From assembly GCA_934502885.1 (NCBI GenBank), contig CAKSUT010000001.1, positions 248,001 through 312,000 of the forward strand: a stretch of DNA of 64,000 nucleotides. Direction: 5' to 3'. The notes under the pieces were generated by a model, which saw only the letters and a program-made list of their open reading frames with translations, did not search any database and was not told where the DNA came from. Positions 53,312 through 60,509 of the stretch are shown here, piece by piece (the stretch's first letter is position 1; the number at the start of each line of letters is the position of its first letter). Origin of the DNA: an uncultured Eubacteriales bacterium (GTDB lineage Bacteria; Bacillota; Clostridia; Oscillospirales; CAG-382). The position numbers and the translations under genes were made by a program.

Positions 53312-53340
53312 AGTATACCACAACTCCGGCGTTAAGTCAA
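53312..53340 (-). promoter_or_regulatory. Promoter of the phosphatase-MATE-sigma unit
   Basis: Minus-strand TTGACT, 17 bases, TATACT. Confidence 0.75.
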
Positions 53341-53388
53341 GAGCGAAAATAATAAAATTATTGTTCACGCTTTCTTTTCCGCAAACAC

Positions 53389-53417
53389 TTGAAAGAAAGC
53401 GGAATTTGTGGTAAACT
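53389..53417 (+). promoter_or_regulatory. Promoter of pcrA
   Basis: TTGAAA, 17 bases, TAAACT, back to back with the phosphatase promoter (53312-53340). Confidence 0.65.
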
Positions 53418-53463
53418 ATGGCGTTGACAGGCAAAGACCCACGAAGCGAAAGGAACATAAGTC

Positions 53464-55977
53464 ATGGATGAAGCATTAAAGAAACGGTATATAAACGCAA
53501 AGCGCAAGCTTTTTGAAAGAGCTTATTCAAACCTCAACCCGAAGCAAGCCGAGGCGGTATTCACGACGGAGGGACCTCTTCTCGTTCTCGCCGGAGCCGG
53601 AAGCGGAAAAACGACGGTTCTCGTAAGAAGAATCGCTTTTATCGTAAAATACGGCAACGCATACTTCGATGAGAATGTGCCGGAGGACGTGCCGGAGTTT
53701 TTCGTAAACCAGCTTGAAGAGCTTGCCGCTGACAAGACACTTTCAAAGGAAACTCTCGACGGATATCTCGAAATGTTCAAGGTGAAGCCGGCAAGACCGT
53801 GGGAGGTTCTTGCGATAACCTTCACCAACAAGGCGGCAAACGAGATGAAGGAGCGTCTCTCTGCGATACTCGGCGAGTCGGCTCTCGAAATATGGGCAGG
53901 CACGTTTCACTCGATATGCGTGCGCATTCTGCGCCGCTTTATAGACCGCATAGGCTACGACAGAAGCTTCACGATCTACGACACCGACGACACCCGAAAG
54001 CTCATATCCTCCTGCATAAAGGAGCTGGGACTCGACGAAAAGCTTCTCCCGGCGAAAAAGGTGCTTTCGGTAATAAGCCGCTCGAAGGACAAGCTCATAG
54101 GCTATGCCGCCTTTGCGGACAACCTCACCGAAAAGTCGGGACCGACCGACAAGGCGATAGCGAAGCTCTACGAGATGTACGAAAAGAAAAAAGCCGCCGC
54201 AAACGCGCTCGATTTCGACGACATAATAATGTTTACCGTAAAGCTTTTGTCCGAAAACGAGGACATTCGCCGCACCTACTGCGACAGATTCAGGTATGTT
54301 CTTGTCGATGAGTATCAGGACACCAACATGGCGCAGTTCTACCTTATCCGTCTTTTCTGCTCCGAGGCGGAGAATATAATGGTGGTGGGCGATGACGATC
54401 AGAGCATCTACAAATTCCGCGGCGCGACAATAGAGAACATTCTCTCCTTCGACCGCTGTTACAAGGATGCAAAGGTGATAAGACTCGAGCAGAACTACCG
54501 CTCAAAGGGCACAATCCTTGAAGCGGCGAACGCTATAATCAACAACAACCTCAACCGCAAAGGCAAAACGCTCTGGACAAGCAACGACAAGGGCGAGAAG
54601 ATAACGGTTGAGGAATGCCCGAACGCAAACGAAGAGGCGCGCTTTATCGTTGACAAGATAGGCGAAATGTCAAGCGGCGGCAAGCGCCCGTTCAAGGACT
54701 TTGCGGTGCTTTACCGCATGAACTCTCAGTCCCTTGCAATAGAGCAGGCGCTCGCAAAGAGCGGTTTTCCGTACAGAGTCCTCGGCGGTGTGCGCTTCTA
54801 CGAGCGCAAAGAGGTCAAGGACATAATCTCATATCTGTGCGTTGTGTCGAATCCGACCGACATGGTGAGACTTCGGCGCATAATCAACGTTCCCCGCAGG
54901 GGCATCGGCGACACTTCTGTAGCGGCACTCGAGGATATATGCGTAAAAACAGGCAAATCGCCGCTTGACGTTATGCAGACGGTGTCACAGTACCCGGAGC
55001 TTTCGAGAGCGGCGGCAAAGCTCAAGGAGTTCGGCGACTTAATCGAGGATTTCCGCGACACGGCGGACAATGAACCGCTGTCGGTACTCATCGAAAAGGT
55101 AATAGAAAAGAGCGGCTACCGCAAGATGCTTAAGGACGGCGGCGAGGAGGAAAAGGACAGACTCTCGAACATCGAAGAGCTTGTGTCGAATGCAGTGACC
55201 TACACCGAAAACAACGAGGATGCAACTCTCTCCGGATTTCTCGAGGAGGTCGCGCTTGTCGCGGACGTGGACAACTACGACACCGACGCCGACGCAATTG
55301 TTCTCATGACGATTCACAGCGCAAAGGGACTCGAATTTCCCGTCGTATTTCTCCCGGGCATGGAGGAAAACATCTTCCCCGGGTCGCAGTCGGCGTTTGA
55401 AAACAGCGAGCTTGAGGAGGAGCGGCGTCTTGCGTATGTTGCGGTAACAAGAGCCAAGGAAAAGCTCTTCATGATACACTGCCGTTCGAGACTCCAGTAC
55501 GGACGCACAAGCTTCAATGCCCAGAGCCGCTTCATAAGTGAGATTCCCGAGGAAATATGCGAATTTGAGTCTATGACACAGCCCGACGCCTTTGACTTCG
55601 GAGTCGGCAACAAGTTTAACCCGTACAATCCATTCAAGCCGAACAATCCATTCAAGCCGAACGGCGAAAGCAAAAACACCGGCACGGGAAGCACCTTCGG
55701 TTACGGCACAAGCCGTCCCATTGGCGCAAGCCGTCCGACAGGCGGTTACGGTCAAAGCGGCTACGGTTCATCGCAGCCGACAAAAAACGCACCTGCGGCA
55801 CAGCAAACTCCGGTCGAACGCTTCAGCGTGGGTGACAGCGTAAAGCACCCGGTTTTCGGAGTCGGAGTCATAACAAAAGCAACACCCACAGGACCGGACG
55901 TACTTTACGAGGTTACGTTCGACAAGGTCGGAACGAAAAAAATGATGGCAAACTACTCGAAGATGACAAGGGCATAA
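53464..55977 (+). CDS. pcrA: UvrD/PcrA-type ATP-dependent DNA helicase
   Basis: An 837-residue superfamily 1A helicase. It has the Q-motif NLNPKQAEAV, Walker A AGAGSGKTT (about 43-51), motif Ia TFTNKAANEMKERL, motif II DEYQDTN, motif III GDDDQSIYKFRGA, motif IV EQNYRS, motif V TIHSAKGLEFPVVF and motif VI VAVTRAKEKL. There is an insert of about 60 residues between motifs I and Ia. The C-terminal linker contains NPFKPN repeats and Gly/Ser/Tyr-rich segments, ending in the Tudor-like VGDSVKHPVFGVGVITKATP domain that in PcrA binds RNA polymerase. It unwinds DNA in repair and clears RNA polymerase. GGAAC precedes the ATG. Confidence 0.95.
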   Translation: MDEALKKRYINAKRKLFERAYSNLNPKQAEAVFTTEGPLLVLAGAGSGKTTVLVRRIAFIVKYGNAYFDENVPEDVPEFFVNQLEELAADKTLSKETLDGYLEMFKVKPARPWEVLAITFTNKAANEMKERLSAILGESALEIWAGTFHSICVRILRRFIDRIGYDRSFTIYDTDDTRKLISSCIKELGLDEKLLPAKKVLSVISRSKDKLIGYAAFADNLTEKSGPTDKAIAKLYEMYEKKKAAANALDFDDIIMFTVKLLSENEDIRRTYCDRFRYVLVDEYQDTNMAQFYLIRLFCSEAENIMVVGDDDQSIYKFRGATIENILSFDRCYKDAKVIRLEQNYRSKGTILEAANAIINNNLNRKGKTLWTSNDKGEKITVEECPNANEEARFIVDKIGEMSSGGKRPFKDFAVLYRMNSQSLAIEQALAKSGFPYRVLGGVRFYERKEVKDIISYLCVVSNPTDMVRLRRIINVPRRGIGDTSVAALEDICVKTGKSPLDVMQTVSQYPELSRAAAKLKEFGDLIEDFRDTADNEPLSVLIEKVIEKSGYRKMLKDGGEEEKDRLSNIEELVSNAVTYTENNEDATLSGFLEEVALVADVDNYDTDADAIVLMTIHSAKGLEFPVVFLPGMEENIFPGSQSAFENSELEEERRLAYVAVTRAKEKLFMIHCRSRLQYGRTSFNAQSRFISEIPEEICEFESMTQPDAFDFGVGNKFNPYNPFKPNNPFKPNGESKNTGTGSTFGYGTSRPIGASRPTGGYGQSGYGSSQPTKNAPAAQQTPVERFSVGDSVKHPVFGVGVITKATPTGPDVLYEVTFDKVGTKKMMANYSKMTRA

Positions 55978-56063
55978 GCAAGCTCAACATACATAGAAAA
56001 TTCTTCTCCGCGCAAGCGAAATTTCCCGTGCCGTAAAACACAAACCTGCGGCACACTCAAAAA

Positions 56064-56090
56064 GGGGCGTCCTCCGACGTCCCTTTTTTT
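56064..56090 (+). terminator. Terminator of pcrA
   Basis: GGGGCGTC and GACGTCCC (one G-U pair) around CTCC, followed by seven T. Confidence 0.85.
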
Positions 56091-56102
56091 GATGTAAAAT
56101 GC

Positions 56103-56159
56103 AAAAATAAAAACCCCCGAATTCGGACTCCATAGCATTCAATGCACCAAATTCGGGGG
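56103..56159 (-). terminator. Terminator of the CBM6-like protein gene
   Basis: CCCCCGAATT and AATTCGGGGG are perfect 10-base arms with a smaller hairpin GCATT/AATGC in the loop. On the minus strand they are followed by TTTTTATTTTT. Confidence 0.8.
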
Positions 56160-56198
56160 AAAACCATTAATTTTTTATGTCTTGTTATCTGTTACCGA

Positions 56199-57587
56199 TT
56201 AGTTCTTCTTTTTCTTGGAGAATACAACAGCAACAACGATAACTGCGATAACTACGATGATGATAACTACCCAAACAACTGTGTTGTTTCCGCTCTCTGC
56301 GGGAGCTTCGTATGTAGTCTCGGTCTTTGTCTCAGTCTCATCGACAGTCTCTTTTGTCTCGTCTGCAGGCTCTTTTGTATCAGGCTCGGTTGTCTCGTCA
56401 GCCTTGTCTTTTTCTTTGTTCTTCTCAGCATCTTCCTGAGCCTTGAGATCTTCTTCGAGCTTCTTGATTTCGATAGCTACTTCAGCACTTGCCTGAGCTT
56501 CAACATAGTCCTGATCGAAGGTGTTGCCGGCCTTGGTGAATACTACCTTGGAGAAAGAACCGGAGTACTCGGTCTCGCCCTTTACGTATACATCGTGTAC
56601 GCCTGTGATAGCGTCGATGTCTGCGTTCTTGTAAACCTGGTCAACGATCTGGGAGGACTTTGTCTCGCTGTCGTTAACTGCGAACTTAGCTATAGGCTCG
56701 CCTTCGCACTTTTCGTCGTCGATGTATACCCAGAACTCTGTGCCGGTGCCTGCCTTGTCGCCGCCGAGGTTGTAGCCGCACTTAACAGCTACGTTGGTTA
56801 CGCCTTCGTCGCCGAAGTCAACGCCGGTGAACTTAACGATGTCGCCCTGTGTGGTTCTGCCTGTGCCGTATGCTTCTGCAAAGCAGAGAGCGTTACCTGC
56901 AGCCTGATCGTTTGTGTCGGGGTTGTCAATAAGCTCGCACTTGCCTGCTCCTACTGTGCAGATGATGTAATCGGTATCGCCGATCTCTGCTCTGAGAGCG
57001 ATAGCTTCAATCTTAGCCTGCTTGTCCGCAACTGCCTTGACAGCCGCCTCGTCAAACTTGTTGCCCTCGTATGTAAGAACGATCTGAGAGAAAGAACCGG
57101 AGTACTCGGTCTCGCCCTTTACGAATACGTTGTGGATGCCTTCGATCTTCTCGATGTCCTGGTTCTTATAAACCTGGTCAACGATCTGAGAGGACTTGGT
57201 CTCGCTGTCGTTTACAGCGAACTTAGCGATAGGCTCGCCTTCGCACTTTTCGTCGTCGATGTATACCCAGAACTCTGTGCCGGTGCCTGCCTTGTCGCCG
57301 CCGAGGTTATAACCGCACCTGATTGCGATGTTGGTAACGCCTGCGCCGAAATCAACGTTTTCAAACTTAACTATGTCGCCCTGAGTGGTTCTGCCTGTGC
57401 CGTATGCTTCAGCGAAGCAAAGAGCGTTGCCGCTTGCCTGGTCGTTTGTGTCGGGGTTATCGATAAGAGTACACTGTCCCTCTCTTACGTTAAGGATCTT
57501 GAAAGCGTCCTCAGCGTTTACGCAAGCAAGGGATGCCATAGCTGCGAGCATAAGCACGCAAAGCATAATACTTACAATTTTCTTCAT
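56199..57587 (-). CDS. Surface protein with two near-identical CBM6-like modules and a membrane anchor
   Basis: A 462-residue protein with signal peptide (1-25), two tandem modules (about 30-185 and 215-370), an acidic Lys/Glu/Thr-rich linker and a C-terminal membrane helix (433-455) ending KKKKN. Each module contains EFWVYIDDEKCEGEPIAKFA, a SQIVDQVYKN turn, then GVHDVYVKGETEYSGSFS with a final aromatic strand: the CBM6-like jelly-roll pattern of a glycan-binding domain. No enzyme domain is present, so it probably displays glycan binding on the cell surface. The modules are so alike that the DNA holds an 80-base perfect repeat. GGAGAAAG precedes the ATG, and the codon choice suggests high expression. 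Confidence 0.85.
   Translation of the reverse strand: MKKIVSIMLCVLMLAAMASLACVNAEDAFKILNVREGQCTLIDNPDTNDQASGNALCFAEAYGTGRTTQGDIVKFENVDFGAGVTNIAIRCGYNLGGDKAGTGTEFWVYIDDEKCEGEPIAKFAVNDSETKSSQIVDQVYKNQDIEKIEGIHNVFVKGETEYSGSFSQIVLTYEGNKFDEAAVKAVADKQAKIEAIALRAEIGDTDYIICTVGAGKCELIDNPDTNDQAAGNALCFAEAYGTGRTTQGDIVKFTGVDFGDEGVTNVAVKCGYNLGGDKAGTGTEFWVYIDDEKCEGEPIAKFAVNDSETKSSQIVDQVYKNADIDAITGVHDVYVKGETEYSGSFSKVVFTKAGNTFDQDYVEAQASAEVAIEIKKLEEDLKAQEDAEKNKEKDKADETTEPDTKEPADETKETVDETETKTETTYEAPAESGNNTVVWVVIIIVVIAVIVVAVVFSKKKKN
56692..56771. repeat. 80-bp perfect repeat, copy 1 (copy 2 at 57229-57308)
   Basis: The 80 bases from 56692 are identical to 57229-57308, 537 bases (179 codons) away, both in the same frame of the CBM6-like gene. 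They encode the core of each glycan-binding module. Confidence 0.85.
57229..57308. repeat. 80-bp perfect repeat, copy 2
   Basis: Second copy of the sequence at 56692-56771, with no difference over 80 bases. Confidence 0.85.
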
Positions 57588-58068
57588 TGTCGTCTTTCTC
57601 CTTTTAAATTAGAATTAGAACGGTTGACGATATCCGCACGTCTTCGCATGATTCTTTGGAGCTTAAGAAGTCACGCGCCGTGCGGACACAATATTATATG
57701 CGCAACTTTCACACAAAATTGCTCATACAATATCTTCATGTTGTATTATACCACAAACGCGCAGGAATAAATATGCGAAAACTATAAATTACCCTATCAA
57801 AAATGTGCTTTTTTAATAAATAAAGCCGTTTTTTCGCTTTTCGGGAAAGTATTGCCGTATTCATGATTCGGTTCGGATTTTACGGCAAACGGTAAAAAAT
57901 GTAAATTTTCGCAGAGTTTTTCGCACCGCAAGCGGAGCAAAAACGCCTGACGCGCGCCGAAAGTGAATTATTTTGCAAATTTTCTCACTCATTTTCTTAA
58001 AATACTTGCTTTTTTCATATTTTAACGATAATATATCAAGTGTAAACTTGATTAAACGGGAGGTACGC
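57588..58068. other. Divergent AT-rich region between the CBM6-like and AraC genes
   Basis: No gene is supported in these 481 bases. On the minus strand two TATAAT boxes (at 57693-57698 and 57745-57750) could start the CBM6-like gene, though neither has a good -35 box. On the plus strand the AraC promoter lies at 58006-58034. The middle is AT-rich and rather featureless. Confidence 0.55.
58006..58034 (+). promoter_or_regulatory. Promoter of the second AraC regulator
   Basis: TTGCTT, 17 bases, TAATAT, 35 bases upstream of the start codon. Confidence 0.6.
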
Positions 58069-58926
58069 ATGGAACCGCAAAACAGTATTTTTCTTGATTG
58101 TCCCGAAAACATAAGCTTTGATTTCAAGAGCAGTGACGGTATAACGCCCGATTCCTTTCATTTCCACAATCACTACGAAATATCCATGGCGTTCGGCGGA
58201 AAACTCACGATAATCAACAACGGAGACACCATTCAAACCGACAATCCGTGTCTTATTCTCCATCGTCCAAACACCTTTCACGCCGTAATCGCCGAAAAAG
58301 GCACGAGCTACGACAGATATCACATATATTTCAACAACAGCTTTCTCATGAAGTTTCCGTCAGAGTATTTAAATATCGGAGAGCTCTTTCACTCGAATTT
58401 CAGCGTAACAGAGCTTACTCCCGACGACATTTCCGAGCTTATGACGTATCTCAATCTTATCTTTTCCGCAAACGGAAATGTACAGCGTCAGTCGCTTCTT
58501 CTTGCGGCTCTTCTCAACAAAATGGGCGACTACGTGGGCACGGGAAAGAACATGGAGAGAAACGCAAACAGCTCATACATAGAGGAAGTAATAAAGTTCA
58601 TATCCGAGAACTACGGCGAACAGCTCACAGCCGGAAGTCTTGCCGACAAATTCTACGTCAGCAGTGCGAAGCTCAATATGGACTTCAAGTCGATGACCTC
58701 GATAACGCTTCACAAATATATCGTAACAGTGCGCCTCATAAACGCAAAACGTATGCTCATAAGCGGCGTGAGCGTTCTCGAAACGTCGATTGCGTGCGGC
58801 TTTTTCAACGAAAGCCACTTCATAAGAACCTTTAAGGAAAAGACAGGAGTCACACCGTCCAAATACGCGCGAATGTTCGGCAAAGAGCAGGTCGGAATGT
58901 CAGAACCGGTTCAGAAGCCGACCTGA
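58069..58926 (+). CDS. AraC-family transcriptional regulator
   Basis: A 285-residue regulator with an N-terminal cupin (about 1-165: SFHFHNHYEISMAFGGKLTI has the metal/sugar His pattern of such sensors) and C-terminal double helix-turn-helix (about 185-275: LTAGSLADKFYVSSAKLNMDF and VLETSIACGFFNESHFIRTF). The longest frame starts earlier, but GGGAGGT precedes ATG 58069. Its likely targets are unknown; the nearest candidate is the divergent CBM6-like surface gene. It ends just before the converging Crp/Fnr gene, with only 12 bases between the stops. Confidence 0.9.
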   Translation: MEPQNSIFLDCPENISFDFKSSDGITPDSFHFHNHYEISMAFGGKLTIINNGDTIQTDNPCLILHRPNTFHAVIAEKGTSYDRYHIYFNNSFLMKFPSEYLNIGELFHSNFSVTELTPDDISELMTYLNLIFSANGNVQRQSLLLAALLNKMGDYVGTGKNMERNANSSYIEEVIKFISENYGEQLTAGSLADKFYVSSAKLNMDFKSMTSITLHKYIVTVRLINAKRMLISGVSVLETSIACGFFNESHFIRTFKEKTGVTPSKYARMFGKEQVGMSEPVQKPT

Positions 58927-58938
58927 CGCAAAGGTCCG

Positions 58939-59619
58939 TCACTCAGCGTCTGCGTGTAAGAGTCTGAAGTGTCTGCCGGAAAACTCCACCGCACCTTCTT
59001 TTTGAAGCTTTGAAAGCTCGGTCGTCATGGCGCTTCTGTCAACGGCAAGGTAATCGGCAAGCTGAGTTCGTCCGAGAGGTATATCAAATTCGGAGCTTGA
59101 ATTTTCCGCGGCGCGCGCAGAAAGGTACGAGAGCAGTTTCTGTTTTGTCGTGCGCTTGCTCATATGCCGCATTTTTTCGTTTACGGTGAGTGCTTTCGAG
59201 GCAAAGTCCGAGAGAAGATTTGCAAGCATTCTTGCGTGTGCCTCGGTGGGACTGCCGCCGATGTCTGTGACTTTATCCGCGTCAAGCCAGACCACTGTAC
59301 ACTCTCTATCCGCCGTGACCGTCACATAGGTCTGCGTGCCGCCCGAGAGCGCAAAGGCTTCGGCAAACAGTTGTCCCTCTCCGAGCTTTGAGATGAGAGT
59401 TCTGTTTCCCCAAAAGTCCTCGTGAACTATCGACGCCGCTCCGACCGCAAGCAGTCCGAATTCATGCACCCTTACTCCGTTTCGGAGGATTATCTCCCCT
59501 TTAGAATATTCCGCGCACCTCGCTCCGAATTTTTCGAGCAGTGTGTACACTTCGTTCTCCGGTACGCCGCGGAACATTCCGCTTTCCGCAACGGTTTTTG
59601 CAATTATAGATTTTTCCAT
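58939..59619 (-). CDS. Crp/Fnr-family transcriptional regulator (HcpR-like)
   Basis: A 226-residue regulator with an N-terminal cyclic-nucleotide-fold sensor (KGEIILRNGVRVHEFGLLAVG, then EGQLFAEAFALSGG) and C-terminal HTH (PLGRTQLADYLAVDRSAMTT). The sensor has few cysteines, so a Fnr iron-sulfur cluster is not expected; HcpR-type proteins sense nitrosative stress through haem. AAGGAG sets the start at ATG 59619. It is divergent from the ferredoxin-like gene, with a 16-bp palindrome between them. This arrangement is the known HcpR/frdX pairing, so a role in NO or oxygen response is the best inference. Confidence 0.88.
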   Translation of the reverse strand: MEKSIIAKTVAESGMFRGVPENEVYTLLEKFGARCAEYSKGEIILRNGVRVHEFGLLAVGAASIVHEDFWGNRTLISKLGEGQLFAEAFALSGGTQTYVTVTADRECTVVWLDADKVTDIGGSPTEAHARMLANLLSDFASKALTVNEKMRHMSKRTTKQKLLSYLSARAAENSSSEFDIPLGRTQLADYLAVDRSAMTTELSKLQKEGAVEFSGRHFRLLHADAE

Positions 59620-59635
59620 AAAACAATTCTCCTTT

Positions 59636-59651
59636 TGTTGTAAATACAACA
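59636..59651. promoter_or_regulatory. Crp/Fnr-type palindrome TGTTGTA-AA-TACAACA
   Basis: A perfect 16-bp palindrome in the divergent region. The plus-strand -10 box TACAAT (59673-59678) has no good -35, and its expected start point is about 59685, so the palindrome centre falls at -41.5. That is the class II activator position for Crp/Fnr proteins. Confidence 0.7.
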
Positions 59652-59719
59652 GAATTATTCTTGCCTTTGTGATACAATCATATCATCAAAAACATTAAAA
59701 ATCAAGAGGAGAAATAACA

Positions 59720-60436
59720 ATGATAAGAAAAATAATAAACATAGACAGAGCAAAGTGCAACGGCTGCGGTGCGTGTGCCTCCGCCTGCCACGAGGGTGCA
59801 ATAGGAATGAAGGACGGCAAGGCGTACCTCATGCGCGACGATTACTGCGACGGTCTCGGCGACTGTCTGCCGGCTTGCCCGACGGGCGCTATAACCTTTG
59901 TCGAGCGTGAAGCCGCCGCTTACGACGAAGAGGCAGTGCTTGCCGCAAAGGCAAAGAAAGAAGGCGTCACGGCAAAGAAGGACCTTCCCTGCGGCTGTCC
60001 CGGAACTCATTCGAGAAAAATCGAACACAGTTTGCGGAACACAACCGCCGAAAATACTCCCTCCGATATGCCGAGCCGACTTGGTCAGTGGCCGGTGCAG
60101 ATAAAGCTTGTTCCTGTAAATGCACCGTACTTCGACGGTGCGAAGCTCCTTATCGCGGCGGACTGCACGGCGTATGCTTTCGGTGCTTTCCACGAAAGAT
60201 TTATGAAAGGCGCCGTGACTCTCATCGGCTGTCCGAAGCTTGATTCGGTTGACTATTCCGAAAAGCTTGCGGCAATTATCGCCGAAAACGACATAAAGAG
60301 CGTGACGGTTGTGCGTATGGAGGTGCCGTGCTGCGGCGGTCTCGAAAACGCAGCAAAGAAAGCTCTCATGAATAGCGGCAAGTTTATACCGTGGCAGGTT
60401 GTCACGATATCGACCGACGGAAAAATACTTGATTGA
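59720..60436 (+). CDS. 4Fe-4S ferredoxin-like protein (FrdX-like)
   Basis: A 238-residue cytoplasmic protein. The N-terminal domain has one canonical cluster motif (Cys13, 16, 19, 23 in CNGCGACASAC) and a second half with only three Cys (43, 49, 53 in CDGLGDCLPACP), so the second cluster is irregular. The rest includes CGCPGTH and an IGCPKLDSVDYSEKL...VPCCGGLENA segment that may hold more metal. It resembles the FrdX proteins coregulated with hybrid-cluster genes by HcpR. The role may be electron delivery or oxygen/NO sensing. It is 74 bases before the flavodiiron gene and divergent from the regulator. Confidence 0.85.
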   Translation: MIRKIINIDRAKCNGCGACASACHEGAIGMKDGKAYLMRDDYCDGLGDCLPACPTGAITFVEREAAAYDEEAVLAAKAKKEGVTAKKDLPCGCPGTHSRKIEHSLRNTTAENTPSDMPSRLGQWPVQIKLVPVNAPYFDGAKLLIAADCTAYAFGAFHERFMKGAVTLIGCPKLDSVDYSEKLAAIIAENDIKSVTVVRMEVPCCGGLENAAKKALMNSGKFIPWQVVTISTDGKILD

Positions 60437-60509
60437 CGAAGAACTGCATTTTTTAAGCTCGGAATGACAATAATCACAATACCGACAATTTAAGTAAAGG
60501 AGAAATATT

